Source of the DNA: an uncultured Spirochaetales bacterium
GTDB taxonomy: Bacteria > Spirochaetota > Spirochaetia > Sphaerochaetales > Sphaerochaetaceae
Reading direction: 5' to 3'
NCBI GenBank assembly: GCA_949297785.1
Contig: CASFTW010000008.1
Span: 1-64,000 of the forward strand
DNA length: 64,000 nucleotides
Positions 43,845 through 52,326 of this stretch are shown here, in pieces. Within the stretch, counting starts at the first letter, position 1; each line of letters opens with the position of its first letter. The position numbers and the translations under genes were made by a program. Under the pieces are notes generated by a model. The model was given only the letters and a program-made list of their open reading frames with translations, ran no database searches and was not told the DNA's origin.

Positions 43845-43916
43845 AAAACATTTTCCGGCAATATATGGAATTAAAAGAATACTCAAAGAAAAATCAAAAT
43901 TTCTGCTTCTTTAAGC

Positions 43917-43947
43917 TTGACAAAAGTTTTGCTTTTTGCAATATTAA
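43917..43947 (+). promoter_or_regulatory. Promoter of the five-tRNA array
   Basis: TTGACA (43917-43922), a 19-base spacer and TATTAA (43942-43947), 45 bases before tRNA-His. This is the only good promoter before the array. Confidence 0.62.
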
Positions 43948-43991
43948 GCACCGTTGATTGCGTTGGTTTACACCGACTGCTTCGCATAAAT

Positions 43992-44064
43992 GGTGGAAGT
44001 AGTTCAGTGGTAGAGCGCCAGATTGTGGATCTGGTTGTCGAGGGTTCGAACCCCTTCTTCCACC
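43992..44064 (+). tRNA. tRNA-His (anticodon GTG)
   Basis: Includes the extra G at -1 opposite C73, the histidine hallmark. Acceptor GTGGAAG/CTTCCAC, anticodon loop TTGTGGA, T arm GAGGG-TTCGAAC-CCCTT. Confidence 0.96.
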
Positions 44065-44086
44065 CACTTCTTTCTTCGGAAAGATT

Positions 44087-44160
44087 GCGCTCGTAGCTCA
44101 ATTGGATAGAGCGTCGGACTTCGAATCCGCAGGTCGCAGGTTCGAATCCTGCCGGGCGCA
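44087..44160 (+). tRNA. tRNA-Arg (anticodon TCG)
   Basis: 74 bases. Acceptor GCGCTCG/CGGGCGC with one G-U pair, anticodon loop CTTCGAA, T arm GCAGG-TTCGAAT-CCTGC, discriminator A. Confidence 0.95.
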
Positions 44161-44169
44161 CAACAAAAC

Positions 44170-44242
44170 GGGCCGCTAGCTCAGCTGGTAGAGCAGCAGA
44201 CTCTTAATCTGCGGGTCAAAGGTTCGATCCCTTTGCGGCTCA
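44170..44242 (+). tRNA. tRNA-Lys (anticodon CTT)
   Basis: 73 bases. Acceptor GGGCCGC/GCGGCTC, anticodon stem GCAGA/TCTGC with loop CTCTTAA, T arm AAAGG-TTCGATC-CCTTT. Confidence 0.95.
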
Positions 44243-44252
44243 AAATTCCATT

Positions 44253-44333
44253 GCGAGAGTGGTGGAATTGGCAGACACGCTAGATTTAGGTTCTAGTATC
44301 GTTGATGTGCGGGTTCAAGTCCCGCCTCTCGCA
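44253..44333 (+). tRNA. tRNA-Leu (anticodon TAG)
   Basis: 81 bases with a long variable arm as in class II tRNAs, though on the short side. Acceptor GCGAGAG/CTCTCGC, anticodon stem CTAGA/TCTAG with loop TTTAGGT, T arm GCGGG-TTCAAGT-CCCGC. Confidence 0.95.
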
Positions 44334-44370
44334 ACAGGACTTAAGTTTAACGACCGGAAGCCGGTTTAAT

Positions 44371-44442
44371 GCGAAAGTAGCTCAGTGGTAGAGCTCCACC
44401 TTGCCAAGGTGGATGTCGCGGGTTCAAGTCCCGTCTTTCGCT
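44371..44442 (+). tRNA. tRNA-Gly (anticodon GCC), copy 2
   Basis: The same 72-base sequence as the minus-strand copy 4.9 kb away. Last gene of the array, followed by a terminator. Confidence 0.96.
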
Positions 44443-44443
44443 T

Positions 44444-44489
44444 AAAGCCTGATTGATTCTTCAAAAGAATTGGTCAGGCTTTTTCTTTC
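44444..44489 (+). terminator. Terminator of the tRNA array
   Basis: AAAGCCTGA/TCAGGCTTT outer stem with an inner ATTCTT/AAGAAT stem, then TTCTTTC. Confidence 0.85.
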
Positions 44490-44593
44490 ATTTGCCCCTC
44501 TGTTTGGAATTTCCGCTGGCAGAAGAAAACGGAAATCAGATCTCCTGTACGATGCTTTTAATACCTATATGATGCCCTTCTCACGCTAAGCAT

Positions 44594-44633
44594 TCCCCTT
44601 TAGCTCAGCCGGTAGAGCAGCGGACTGTTAATC
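44594..44633 (+). pseudogene. 5' half of a tRNA-Asn (anticodon GTT)
   Basis: TCCCCTTTAGCTCAGC...GGACTGTTAATC matches the 5' half of a bacterial tRNA-Asn through the anticodon loop and then stops. The expected 3' anticodon arm and T arm are missing. Eight bases, CGGACTGT, occur at 44621-44628 and again at 44633-44640, right at the break. Confidence 0.72.
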
Positions 44634-44669
44634 GGACTGTCACAAATTTTCACATCTGCTCATTGCCCC

Positions 44670-44722
44670 AAAAAAAAGCGGAAAGAAGGATGAAATATAG
44701 AGGATGGCTACCTTCTTTCCGC
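44670..44722 (-). terminator. Terminator of the DUF3793-flavodoxin unit
   Basis: A 12-pair perfect stem (GCGGAAAGAAGG/CCTTCTTTCCGC) with a 21-base loop, then T8 on the minus strand. It lies 18 bases after the flavodoxin stop. Confidence 0.88.
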
Positions 44723-44739
44723 AGATAATAAACGAAAAA

Positions 44740-45156
44740 TTACTTCAGCATTGCCGAGGCAAGCTCTTTAAGCCGGCTGACCGCTTCATCATCAGGGGCA
44801 CCCATTGCAATGACTGATCCCACGACAATTGCGCCGTCTGCCGCACACCGGTCCTCCCAGTCTCTCATCCACTGCCCGTCTCCCCATCCGTAGGAACCGA
44901 AAAGAGCAACTCTCTTGCCCTTCAGGGAAGATTCTATTGCTGAGAACATGGGCTCAAAACTGTCCTCTTCCAGAACCTCCTCTCCCATTGCAGGAGAGCC
45001 GAATGCAATTGCATCATAGGCATCAGGATTGTCGAAAGACTGAGCTGACACATCAAAGACATCAGCTTCAGCCTTGCCATTAAGCTCGCCGGCAAGCACT
45101 TCGGCCATGGCTTCCGTGTTTCCCGTGAGGGAAGCAAATACGATTGCTGTTTTCAT
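44740..45156 (-). CDS. Flavodoxin
   Basis: 138 residues. The FMN phosphate loop is SLTGNTEAMA near residue 10, and other family segments are AFGSPAMGEEVLEE and LFGSYGWGDGQWM. It is a one- or two-electron carrier that commonly replaces ferredoxin when iron is short. The longer frame to 45315 overlaps DUF3793 and is rejected. ATG 45156 has AAGGAG upstream. It lies 17 bases after DUF3793. Confidence 0.94.
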   Translation of the reverse strand: MKTAIVFASLTGNTEAMAEVLAGELNGKAEADVFDVSAQSFDNPDAYDAIAFGSPAMGEEVLEEDSFEPMFSAIESSLKGKRVALFGSYGWGDGQWMRDWEDRCAADGAIVVGSVIAMGAPDDEAVSRLKELASAMLK

Positions 45157-45172
45157 TTGGTTTCTCCTTACC

Positions 45173-45712
45173 TCATGCGCTGACGCACAAGGATTCAATT
45201 TGTATTCCTTTTTCAAGAGATGAAAGCAGACAGGCTGTACATCTGGAGAACTTTCTGGACAAAGCCAGAGATGACTCCGCGTTGTGGTAAATCTTCCACA
45301 TGCCTTTTGCGACATAGGCTCTTCCCTCTTTGTCTATGAAAGAGAAAACATCTTCGGATGGATAACCGAGGAAAAAGCCTATCTCGTGAGGGAAACTTTC
45401 CTTGCTGAGCCGCTTTTCAAGCAGCCTGAGGCATGAGACAAGATCCCCCGTGTCATAACCGATCGAGGCAAGAAATTTTCTGGTATCCTCATTATGGTTG
45501 AGACATTTCTTCAGTGCTTTCGGCCTGTAGGCGAAAAGCAGGGTGCAGCCGTATGTGTTTTTGAAAAAACGGAAGCCGATGCCCTTAAGCCTGAGTCTGG
45601 AGAGAATGTCATCAAGGCACGGGCAGTCTGACGGCAGACAGATCAATGATGAACTCTTGATATTTGCCAGTGTCGGTGCACACCCCCTGACGATCATGGC
45701 CTCGCTTCTCAT
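45173..45712 (-). CDS. DUF3793 family protein
   Basis: 179 residues. The family features CAPTLANIKSSSLI, CLRLLEKRL, FPHEIGFFLGYPSEDV and CTACLLSSLEKG are clear. The function is unknown. In gut anaerobes the gene is often beside flavodoxin or metal-uptake genes, as here. GGAGG lies nine bases before ATG 45712. It is the first gene of the two-gene unit under the operator described next. Confidence 0.88.
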   Translation of the reverse strand: MRSEAMIVRGCAPTLANIKSSSLICLPSDCPCLDDILSRLRLKGIGFRFFKNTYGCTLLFAYRPKALKKCLNHNEDTRKFLASIGYDTGDLVSCLRLLEKRLSKESFPHEIGFFLGYPSEDVFSFIDKEGRAYVAKGMWKIYHNAESSLALSRKFSRCTACLLSSLEKGIQIESLCVSA

Positions 45713-45790
45713 CGGCTTTTACCTCCGTTTCCTGTGTCTCTGCATCTTCATGAACGGGTGAATGGTGAATGAGGAGTAGATTCCGTTCAA

Positions 45791-45836
45791 AAGTTAGCAT
45801 TAACTAACTTATACAGCATAAAGAATGCTTTTGCAA
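45791..45836 (-). promoter_or_regulatory. Promoter overlapped by a perfect inverted repeat, upstream of DUF3793-flavodoxin
   Basis: On the minus strand TTGCAA (45836-45831), a 17-base spacer and TATAAG (45813-45808). The inverted repeat AAGTTAG-N6-CTAACTT (45791-45810) starts inside the -10 box and covers the start site, an ideal place for a repressor. The TTAG/CTAA arms resemble operators of DtxR/IdeR-type metal regulators. The metal link is inference. Confidence 0.65.
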
Positions 45837-46086
45837 GCCCCTGACGGGAAATTTATCGGAAATCGTGTCCAAGCAGCTTGTAAAACCTGAAATGAAAAAG
45901 AAATATTTCAAATATTCAAATTATTTGCTTTTTTTCTTTTTTTCACTGGCATCATTTGTCTTTGCCTGTTATCATTCAGGCGCAATAACAAAAAACTCAC
46001 TGCCATCTGCCGTCGGCTGAAGGCATGGGGATATTGCCAAACTTTAAAATTTCAAAGGTATTTTATGGAATAAGGACCGGAAAGGA
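45837..46086 (+). other. Upstream region of the diaminobutyrate operon
   Basis: 250 bases without a gene. The part at 45889-45950 is AT-rich and could hold a promoter. Near 46002-46025 TGCC and GGCA arms (CTGCCGTCGGCTGAAGGCA) can form a small hairpin in the mRNA leader. I do not recognise a known riboswitch class. Confidence 0.35.
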
Positions 46087-47448
46087 ATGAAAGAAAACGA
46101 AAAGATGTCAAATCAGTACTACATTGACCGTCAGAATGACTTCGAGTCATCTGCCAGAAGCTACCCGAGAAAGTTCCCGTTCGCCCTGAAGAAGGCAAAG
46201 GGATCCTGGGTTGAAGATGTGGAAGGAAACAGATACCTTGATTTCCTGTGCGGCGCCGGTACTCTTGCGCTGGGGCACAACGACGATGAAGTGAACAGGG
46301 CCATGATAGACCTCATAAGCAGCGATGCTCCGCTTCATACTCTTGATTTGACAACGCCTGTAAAGGACCGTTTCGTTCAGACCATTCTGGACAATCTCCC
46401 GGGAGAACTCAGGAACAATGCGAAGATCCAGTTCTGTTCTCCCTCCGGCACGGATGCGACGGATGCCGCCATCAAACTCTGCAAGACCGTAACAGGCAGA
46501 GGCAGTGTTATCGCATTCTCAGGCGGCTATCACGGAATGGGCCATGGAGCAATGGCTCTCACCGGCAACCTGCATGCGAAGACGCCTGTTGCAAACCTGA
46601 TGCCGGGTGTGCAGTTCATGCCCTACCCGTATTCCTATCGCTGCCCGTTCGGCCTGGGAGGTGATGCGGGTACAGATGCCTGCTGTGCATATTTCGAGCG
46701 CATGCTGAAAGATCCCGAGAGCGGAGTCCCAAAACCGGCTGCAGTCATTCTGGAAGCCATTCAGGGTGAAGGCGGTGTCATCCCGGCTCCCGTGAAATTC
46801 CTCCAGACAGTCAGAAGTGTCACAAAAGAACTCGATATCCCGATGATATGCGACGAGATCCAGTGCGGCATGGGACGCAGCGGAAAGCTGTTCGCATTCG
46901 AATATGCTGATATAGTACCTGATATCATACTCGCATCAAAGGCTATCGGCGGCACACAGCCCATGGCCGTTGTCATCTACAATAAGAAACTGGACAAATG
47001 GGAAGCCGGTGCACATGCGGGAACCTTCCGCGGCAACCAGCTTGCAATGGCTGCGGGAACTGTTGTTCTGAACAGGGTGACGAAACCGGAATTCCTCGCT
47101 GAAGTCACAGAAAAAGGAAATTACATGAAGGCACGCCTTGAAAAGCTCAAGGCAGAGTGCCCTATCATCGCGGACATCAGGGGAAAGGGACTCATGCTCG
47201 GCATAGAGTTCGTCAACCCGGAGGGAGAGAAAGACCTCATGGGTCATCCGCTTCCCTCCGGCGAAATTGCTGCAAAAGTCCAGCGCCTGTGCTTTGAGAA
47301 CAGGCTTGTTATGGAAAAAGGCGGAAGAAACGGTTCTGTCATGAGATGTCTTTGTGCTCTCAATGTTACAAAGGAAGAAATCGATACAATGCTTTCAATC
47401 TTTGAAAAGGTTGTAAGACAGGTCAACAGCGATGTCACTGGAAAATAA
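46087..47448 (+). CDS. dat: Diaminobutyrate-2-oxoglutarate aminotransferase
   Basis: A 453-residue class III PLP aminotransferase. The start NQYYIDRQNDFESSARSYPRKFPFALKKAKG is typical of the Dat type that makes L-2,4-diaminobutyrate from aspartate semialdehyde and glutamate. The cofactor lysine is about K285 in LASKAIGG, and CDEIQCGMGRSG precedes it. The partner decarboxylase overlaps its end by 17 bases. Ectoine-type EctB is a less likely alternative because no ectA or ectC is present. Confidence 0.87.
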   Translation: MKENEKMSNQYYIDRQNDFESSARSYPRKFPFALKKAKGSWVEDVEGNRYLDFLCGAGTLALGHNDDEVNRAMIDLISSDAPLHTLDLTTPVKDRFVQTILDNLPGELRNNAKIQFCSPSGTDATDAAIKLCKTVTGRGSVIAFSGGYHGMGHGAMALTGNLHAKTPVANLMPGVQFMPYPYSYRCPFGLGGDAGTDACCAYFERMLKDPESGVPKPAAVILEAIQGEGGVIPAPVKFLQTVRSVTKELDIPMICDEIQCGMGRSGKLFAFEYADIVPDIILASKAIGGTQPMAVVIYNKKLDKWEAGAHAGTFRGNQLAMAAGTVVLNRVTKPEFLAEVTEKGNYMKARLEKLKAECPIIADIRGKGLMLGIEFVNPEGEKDLMGHPLPSGEIAAKVQRLCFENRLVMEKGGRNGSVMRCLCALNVTKEEIDTMLSIFEKVVRQVNSDVTGK

Positions 47449-48871
47449 GACTGTACTCTCCGAAAAACCCGAGGACAGAAATGAGCTGAAAAGGGAAATT
47501 GGAAAAACTCTCGATGCCATTTTCTCTTCCTGCAGCGGTGAGACGGCTTTCTCGGGCATCAATCCGTATGAACTGAGAAAGCGCATCGGCTCGCTCACTG
47601 TCCTACCTGAAAAGGGAATGGGCTTCGACAGTGTGCTTGACGTGACGGCAAGGGAGGTCATGCCGCACATGCTTCGCACATGGTCATGCGACTACATGCC
47701 GCACCTCCACTCCCCGTCCCTGCTGGAATCACTGAGTGCCGAGCTGATAATAAACACGTTCAACGATTCGATGGACAGCTGGGATCAGAGCCCGGCGGCA
47801 ACTGAAGTCGAACTCACAGTGATCGGCACATTGAAAAAACTGTTCGGCTATGATGATGAAGCCGACGGCTGCTTCACCTCAGGCGGCAGCCAGTCAAACC
47901 TGTCTGCCATCACAGCGGCACGCGACTGGTACTGCATGACGCATCTGGATCATGACGTGAAGAAATACGGAAATCCTGAGTGCTTCGGAAAGCTGAGGCT
48001 GTATACTTCGGAGATATCTCATTTCTCGATGGATAAAAGCTGCCATATGCTCGGTCTCGGCTATGATGCCGTCGTGAAGCTTCCGGTTGACAGCAGGTGT
48101 TCTGTAGATATTGAAAAGGCAGAAAAGCTGATAGAAGCTGACGTGAGAAATGGCCTGCTGCCATTCTGTATCGTCGCGACGATCGGAACGACTGACTTCG
48201 GCTCTGTTGACGACATTGGAGCAATGAGACGGATTGCCGACAGGTACGGCATGCATCTTCATGCGGATGCCGCATACGGCTCGGGTGCCGTGATGAGCAG
48301 CAGATACCGCTCAAGGATCGGGGATCTGTCACTTGCAGATTCAATCACCGTGGACTTTCACAAGATGTTCCTGCTTCCGATCAGCTGTTCTGCCGTCCTT
48401 GTCAAAAAGGCATCACTCCTTGACTGCTTCCAGCTTCATGCCGATTATCTCAACAGGGAAGAGGACGAGGAGGACGGCTATGTGAACCTTGTTGGAAAGT
48501 CGGTGCAGACCACAAGAAGGGCGGATGCAATAAAGGTCCTCTTCTCATTCATGGCAAGGGGAAAGGAAGGATATGAACGCATAATCGACACCGTGATCGG
48601 GAATGCAGACTACTTCTACTCCAGGATCAGCAGTGACGAGGATTTCATCTGCCCGGTAAAACCGGTGCTCAGCTCAGTTGTATTTGCACTTAAAGCCGGC
48701 GACTCTGTCAATAAAGCTGTAAGAAGGCGGCTGCTGAATGAAGGGATTGTCATAGGACAGACCGTGATGAGTGGTGCAGTAATGCTCAAGTTCACCCTTC
48801 TCAATCCCCGCCTGACGCATGAACACATCGACAGTCTCATCGGAAAAATAAGGGAATACGGGGGCAGATGA
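47432..48871 (+). CDS. ddc: L-2,4-diaminobutyrate decarboxylase
   Basis: A 479-residue group II PLP decarboxylase. GCFTSGGSQSNLSAI, HADAAYGSG and VDFHKMF (cofactor lysine about K311) are the core motifs. With Dat it converts aspartate semialdehyde to 1,3-diaminopropane, a precursor of norspermidine-type polyamines or of some siderophores. No downstream carboxynorspermidine or siderophore gene is in the window, so the end product is unknown. Its stop codon lies in a 16-base palindrome. Confidence 0.87.
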   Translation: MSLENKTVLSEKPEDRNELKREIGKTLDAIFSSCSGETAFSGINPYELRKRIGSLTVLPEKGMGFDSVLDVTAREVMPHMLRTWSCDYMPHLHSPSLLESLSAELIINTFNDSMDSWDQSPAATEVELTVIGTLKKLFGYDDEADGCFTSGGSQSNLSAITAARDWYCMTHLDHDVKKYGNPECFGKLRLYTSEISHFSMDKSCHMLGLGYDAVVKLPVDSRCSVDIEKAEKLIEADVRNGLLPFCIVATIGTTDFGSVDDIGAMRRIADRYGMHLHADAAYGSGAVMSSRYRSRIGDLSLADSITVDFHKMFLLPISCSAVLVKKASLLDCFQLHADYLNREEDEEDGYVNLVGKSVQTTRRADAIKVLFSFMARGKEGYERIIDTVIGNADYFYSRISSDEDFICPVKPVLSSVVFALKAGDSVNKAVRRRLLNEGIVIGQTVMSGAVMLKFTLLNPRLTHEHIDSLIGKIREYGGR

Positions 48872-48912
48872 CAAAGCTTTGTCAATCTGCTATATTTACA
48901 AAGTTGTGTAAA
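48869..48912. promoter_or_regulatory. Two palindromes upstream of trigger factor
   Basis: TGACAAAGCTTTGTCA (48869-48884) is a perfect 16-base palindrome starting at the ddc stop codon. TTTACA-N6-TGTAAA (48895-48912) is a second perfect inverted repeat 10 bases on. They lie 43-86 bases before the tig start and may be operators or end-of-operon RNA structure. Confidence 0.5.
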
Positions 48913-48954
48913 AACAAAGACTTATTATCGAAAATAAATTTAAGGACGGATATT

Positions 48955-50376
48955 ATGGCTGACGTGAAATTGGAAGCTAGAGCAAAAAGCCAGAAGGCTC
49001 TCACATTTACAATTCCTGCCGCTGAGATTGAAAGCGAATACGGAAACAAGATCGCTAAATATGCGAAGGAACTCACACTCAAAGGTTTCAGAAAGGGCAA
49101 GGCTCCTCTTTCTGTTGTTGAGCGCCAGCTCGGAGAGTATGTAAGGGAAGAAGTCAGCTTCGATCTCATCGAGAAGAAGTTCGACGAAAACTCAAAGACA
49201 CTTGCAGAAGGCGACCAGCCGCTTCCCTATTCCACTGTCAAGATCGAGAATGAGGACTCACTTCGCCCGTTCAAGAAGGACAGCGACATCACTGTGACAG
49301 TCCTTTACGATGCATTCCCGGCTGTGAAGCTCGGACAGTACAAGAATCTTTCATTCGATGTTCTCAACGGAGAGATCAGCGAGAAGGATATCGATGCGGA
49401 AGTCGAGAAGCTCAGGGAGCAGAACTCCGATGTCATCACAAAGGAAGGAAAGGCTGAAAAAGGCGATATCGCAACTGTCGACTATGTGCAGCTTGATGAG
49501 AACGGAGCCGAAGTCGAGAACACAAAGAGAAACGACTTCACCTTCACCATCGGTTCTTCATACAACCAGTACAAGATCGATGACGATATCATCGGCATGG
49601 CTGCAGGAGATGAGAAGAAGATCACAAAGACATACGATGAGAGTGAAAGCGATGAGTCCCTGCGCGGTAAGACCATCACTCTTTCCGTGAAGCTCACAAA
49701 GCTCAAAGAGAGAAAGCTTCCAGTTGTCGACGATGAATTCGCACAGGACATCAAGGAAGAATACAAGACCGTTGCCGATCTCAGAGATGGTATCAGAAAG
49801 GATCTTACAGAGCAGCTTGACCGCTATGCAGAGGATGAAAAGTACATGAAGGTCTTCTCATCCATCATCAAGAGCAGCGAGTTCGAGATTCCACAGTCGA
49901 TGATCGACTTTGAGATCAGAATGGAAACACGCGATTATCTGCGTCAGATCGGTCGCTCCGCAGAGGAAATTGACAAGCTCATCAGCGCACAGGATCCGAT
50001 GGCTCTCTACATCCAGAATATGGTTACCGGAAGAGCAATGACAAGCCTCAACCAGCAGATCATCATGGATGCCATCAGGAAGGAAGGCGTCATTGAAGTC
50101 TCCGACAGTGAGATCGATGAAGCTGTCAAGGACAGGATCACTGACCAGACAAGCGATGAAGACAAGGCGAAAATCCGCCAGGAAGCAAAGGAATCACTTG
50201 AATTCAGCAAGGTTCCTCAGTATCTTATCGACAACAACACCTTCAACAAGACAGGTGACAAGCTCGATTTCTCTTCCTATTTCGATGCTTACTACAAGGA
50301 GCAGGAGAAATACAGCACTCAGAATGATGAGAAAGAGGAAGCTGAGGCTGCAGAAGAGGAAAAGAAAGACAACTAA
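48955..50376 (+). CDS. tig: Trigger factor
   Basis: About 473 residues, a ribosome-bound chaperone. The ribosome-docking motif GFRKGKAP is in the N-terminal domain (about residues 43-50). A FKBP-like domain (about 155-240) and a helical C-terminal domain with a Glu/Lys tail follow. ATG 48955 has AAGGA eight bases upstream, and the longer frame from 48868 crosses the promoter and is rejected. It is the first gene of a tig-clpP-clpX operon. Confidence 0.95.
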   Translation: MADVKLEARAKSQKALTFTIPAAEIESEYGNKIAKYAKELTLKGFRKGKAPLSVVERQLGEYVREEVSFDLIEKKFDENSKTLAEGDQPLPYSTVKIENEDSLRPFKKDSDITVTVLYDAFPAVKLGQYKNLSFDVLNGEISEKDIDAEVEKLREQNSDVITKEGKAEKGDIATVDYVQLDENGAEVENTKRNDFTFTIGSSYNQYKIDDDIIGMAAGDEKKITKTYDESESDESLRGKTITLSVKLTKLKERKLPVVDDEFAQDIKEEYKTVADLRDGIRKDLTEQLDRYAEDEKYMKVFSSIIKSSEFEIPQSMIDFEIRMETRDYLRQIGRSAEEIDKLISAQDPMALYIQNMVTGRAMTSLNQQIIMDAIRKEGVIEVSDSEIDEAVKDRITDQTSDEDKAKIRQEAKESLEFSKVPQYLIDNNTFNKTGDKLDFSSYFDAYYKEQEKYSTQNDEKEEAEAAEEEKKDN

Positions 50377-50385
50377 GGAGAAATA

Positions 50386-50991
50386 ATGTCACTTAAGGAC
50401 ATAAAACTTAACACACTGGTGCCGTACGTCGTCGAACGTTCCGGTGCCGGTGAAAGACAGTATGATATCTTCTCCCGCCTTCTAAAGGACAGAATCATAT
50501 TCCTTGACGGGGAGATCAGAGATGATATGGCGGATCTTGTTGTTGCCCAGCTGATCTTTCTGGAAAGCGAGAACCCGAAAAAGGATATCAACCTGTATAT
50601 CAACTCTCCCGGCGGCTCAGTAACTGCCGGGCTTGCTATCTATGACACCATGCAGTACATCAGACCTGATGTAAACACGATCTGCATCGGTCAGGCCTGT
50701 TCTATGGCAAGTCTGATCCTTGCATCGGGAGCTGAAGGCAAGCGTTCCGTACTGCCGAATGCAAGAGTCATGATTCACCAGCCATACGGCGGAGCTGAAG
50801 GACAGGCAAGCGACATCATCGTTGCAAACAGGGAACTTCAGAGAATAAAGAAACTCACAACCGAAATACTCAGCCGCCATACGGGAAAGTCTTTTGATGA
50901 AATCAGCGCCCTGATTGAAAGGGATTATTATATGAACGCCTCCGAGGCCGTAGAGCTCGGAATCGCGGACAGAGTCATGAGGAAGGCATAA
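50386..50991 (+). CDS. clpP: ATP-dependent Clp protease proteolytic subunit
   Basis: A 201-residue serine protease. The catalytic triad is S106 (GQACSMAS), H131 (MIHQP) and D180, with the standard spacings of 25 and 49 residues. It forms the double-heptamer chamber fed by ClpX, encoded one base downstream. Confidence 0.97.
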   Translation: MSLKDIKLNTLVPYVVERSGAGERQYDIFSRLLKDRIIFLDGEIRDDMADLVVAQLIFLESENPKKDINLYINSPGGSVTAGLAIYDTMQYIRPDVNTICIGQACSMASLILASGAEGKRSVLPNARVMIHQPYGGAEGQASDIIVANRELQRIKKLTTEILSRHTGKSFDEISALIERDYYMNASEAVELGIADRVMRKA

Positions 50992-50992
50992 G

Positions 50993-52270
50993 ATGGCAAG
51001 AAACAAAACATGCTCATTCTGCGGAAGAGACGCCTCTGAAGTCGGAACTCTGATCCATGGTCCCGGAAACGTCGCAATCTGCAATGAATGCGTCAAGACA
51101 TGTCAGGACATTCTCAAGGCAAACCGTCCGGCACAGGGACAGAATGATGATTACAGCGATCTCGAAGTGCCGACACCAAGGGAAATAAAGGAATATCTCG
51201 ACCAGTATGTCATCGGTCAGGAAAGTGCGAAGAGAGTCCTTTCCGTGGCTGTATACAACCATTACAAGAGAGTGAAATTCTCACAGGAAATCGCTGATCA
51301 GGATATTGAGATGGACAAGTCAAACATCCTTCTCATCGGTCCTACGGGAACCGGAAAGACTCTGCTTGCCCGTACTCTTGCAAAGAAGCTCAATGTCCCG
51401 TTCGCGATAGCGGACGCAACCACCCTCACCCAGGCAGGCTATGTCGGAGAGGATGTCGAGAATATTCTCCTCAAGCTGATCCAGGCTGCCGATAACGATA
51501 TTTCCAGAGCTGAGAAAGGCATCATCTTCATTGATGAGATCGACAAGATCGCAAAGAAAGGTGAAAATGTCTCAATCACCCGTGATGTTTCGGGCGAAGG
51601 TGTCCAGCAGGCTCTTCTGAAGATCATAGAGGGAACCGTCGCTTCCGTTCCTCCTCAGGGAGGACGCAAGCATCCGAACCAGGAGATGCTCAGAATCGAC
51701 ACAACCAACATCCTTTTCATCTGCGGCGGAGCATTCGTCGGCCTTGACAAGATAATCGAGAACCGCGTCGCAAACCAGACAATGGGTTTCGGTGCCAATG
51801 TGGAAAGCGCTGATGAAAAGAGCTTTGATGAGCTGTTGAAGGAACTCCATCCCGATGATCTCATCAAGTTCGGCCTCATCCCCGAGTTCATAGGACGTCT
51901 TCCCATCCACGTAAGCCTGGAGAATCTCACGAAAGAGGATCTCAAGAGAATCATCGTGGAACCGAAGAACTCCGTAATCAGACAGTATATAGTCAACATG
52001 AGTCTGGACGGCGTGAAGCTTGTCTTCACCGACGATGCCATTGATGCAATCGCGCAGACCGCCATAGACCAGAACACAGGTGCAAGAGGCATCCGCTCGA
52101 TCGTCGAGCAGATGATGCTTGACATCAGTTTTGACATCCCGTCCGAACACAACATAAAACAGGTGACAATGACCGCTGACTGTGTGAACGGAAAGGGAAA
52201 GCCGGTTATTGAATACACTACTGACCAGCTGCCCTCTTCCCGGGACCTCCTTGACAGGGATAATGCATGA
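50993..52270 (+). CDS. clpX: ATP-dependent Clp protease ATP-binding subunit ClpX
   Basis: 425 residues. The N-terminal four-Cys zinc-binding domain (CSFCGRD...CNECVKTC) is followed by the AAA+ core with Walker A GPTGTGKT, Walker [11 protein letters not shown] and the pore loop region. It unfolds substrates for ClpP. It has the typical length. Confidence 0.97.
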   Translation: MARNKTCSFCGRDASEVGTLIHGPGNVAICNECVKTCQDILKANRPAQGQNDDYSDLEVPTPREIKEYLDQYVIGQESAKRVLSVAVYNHYKRVKFSQEIADQDIEMDKSNILLIGPTGTGKTLLARTLAKKLNVPFAIADATTLTQAGYVGEDVENILLKLIQAADNDISRAEKGIIFIDEIDKIAKKGENVSITRDVSGEGVQQALLKIIEGTVASVPPQGGRKHPNQEMLRIDTTNILFICGGAFVGLDKIIENRVANQTMGFGANVESADEKSFDELLKELHPDDLIKFGLIPEFIGRLPIHVSLENLTKEDLKRIIVEPKNSVIRQYIVNMSLDGVKLVFTDDAIDAIAQTAIDQNTGARGIRSIVEQMMLDISFDIPSEHNIKQVTMTADCVNGKGKPVIEYTTDQLPSSRDLLDRDNA

Positions 52271-52278
52271 AAGACACC

Positions 52279-52309
52279 GAGCTGCAGTTTCATTCCTGCA
52301 GCTCAGTAT
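52279..52309 (+). terminator. Hairpin after clpX
   Basis: Perfect nine-pair stem GAGCTGCAG/CTGCAGCTC, followed by AGTATTTTA. The T-tract is weak, so partial read-through into the next gene is likely. Confidence 0.6.
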
Positions 52310-52326
52310 TTTAAGAAAACATAATC

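Noticed and set aside
43883-44161. 92-codon minus-strand frame across the tRNA array
   Set aside because: It lies on the reverse of tRNA-His and tRNA-Arg and its sequence (MRPAGFEPATCGFEVRRS) is the familiar artefact of translating tRNA genes.
45157-45315. 53-residue extension of flavodoxin
   Set aside because: It would overlap the 3' end of DUF3793 and precede the flavodoxin fold. ATG 45156 has a clear ribosome-binding site.
46002-46025. Riboswitch-like leader before dat
   Set aside because: Only a small hairpin is visible, and I cannot match it to any known aptamer core.
48868-48954. 29-residue N-terminal extension of trigger factor
   Set aside because: ATG 48955 has a good ribosome-binding site and gives the normal trigger-factor start. 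The extension crosses two palindromes.
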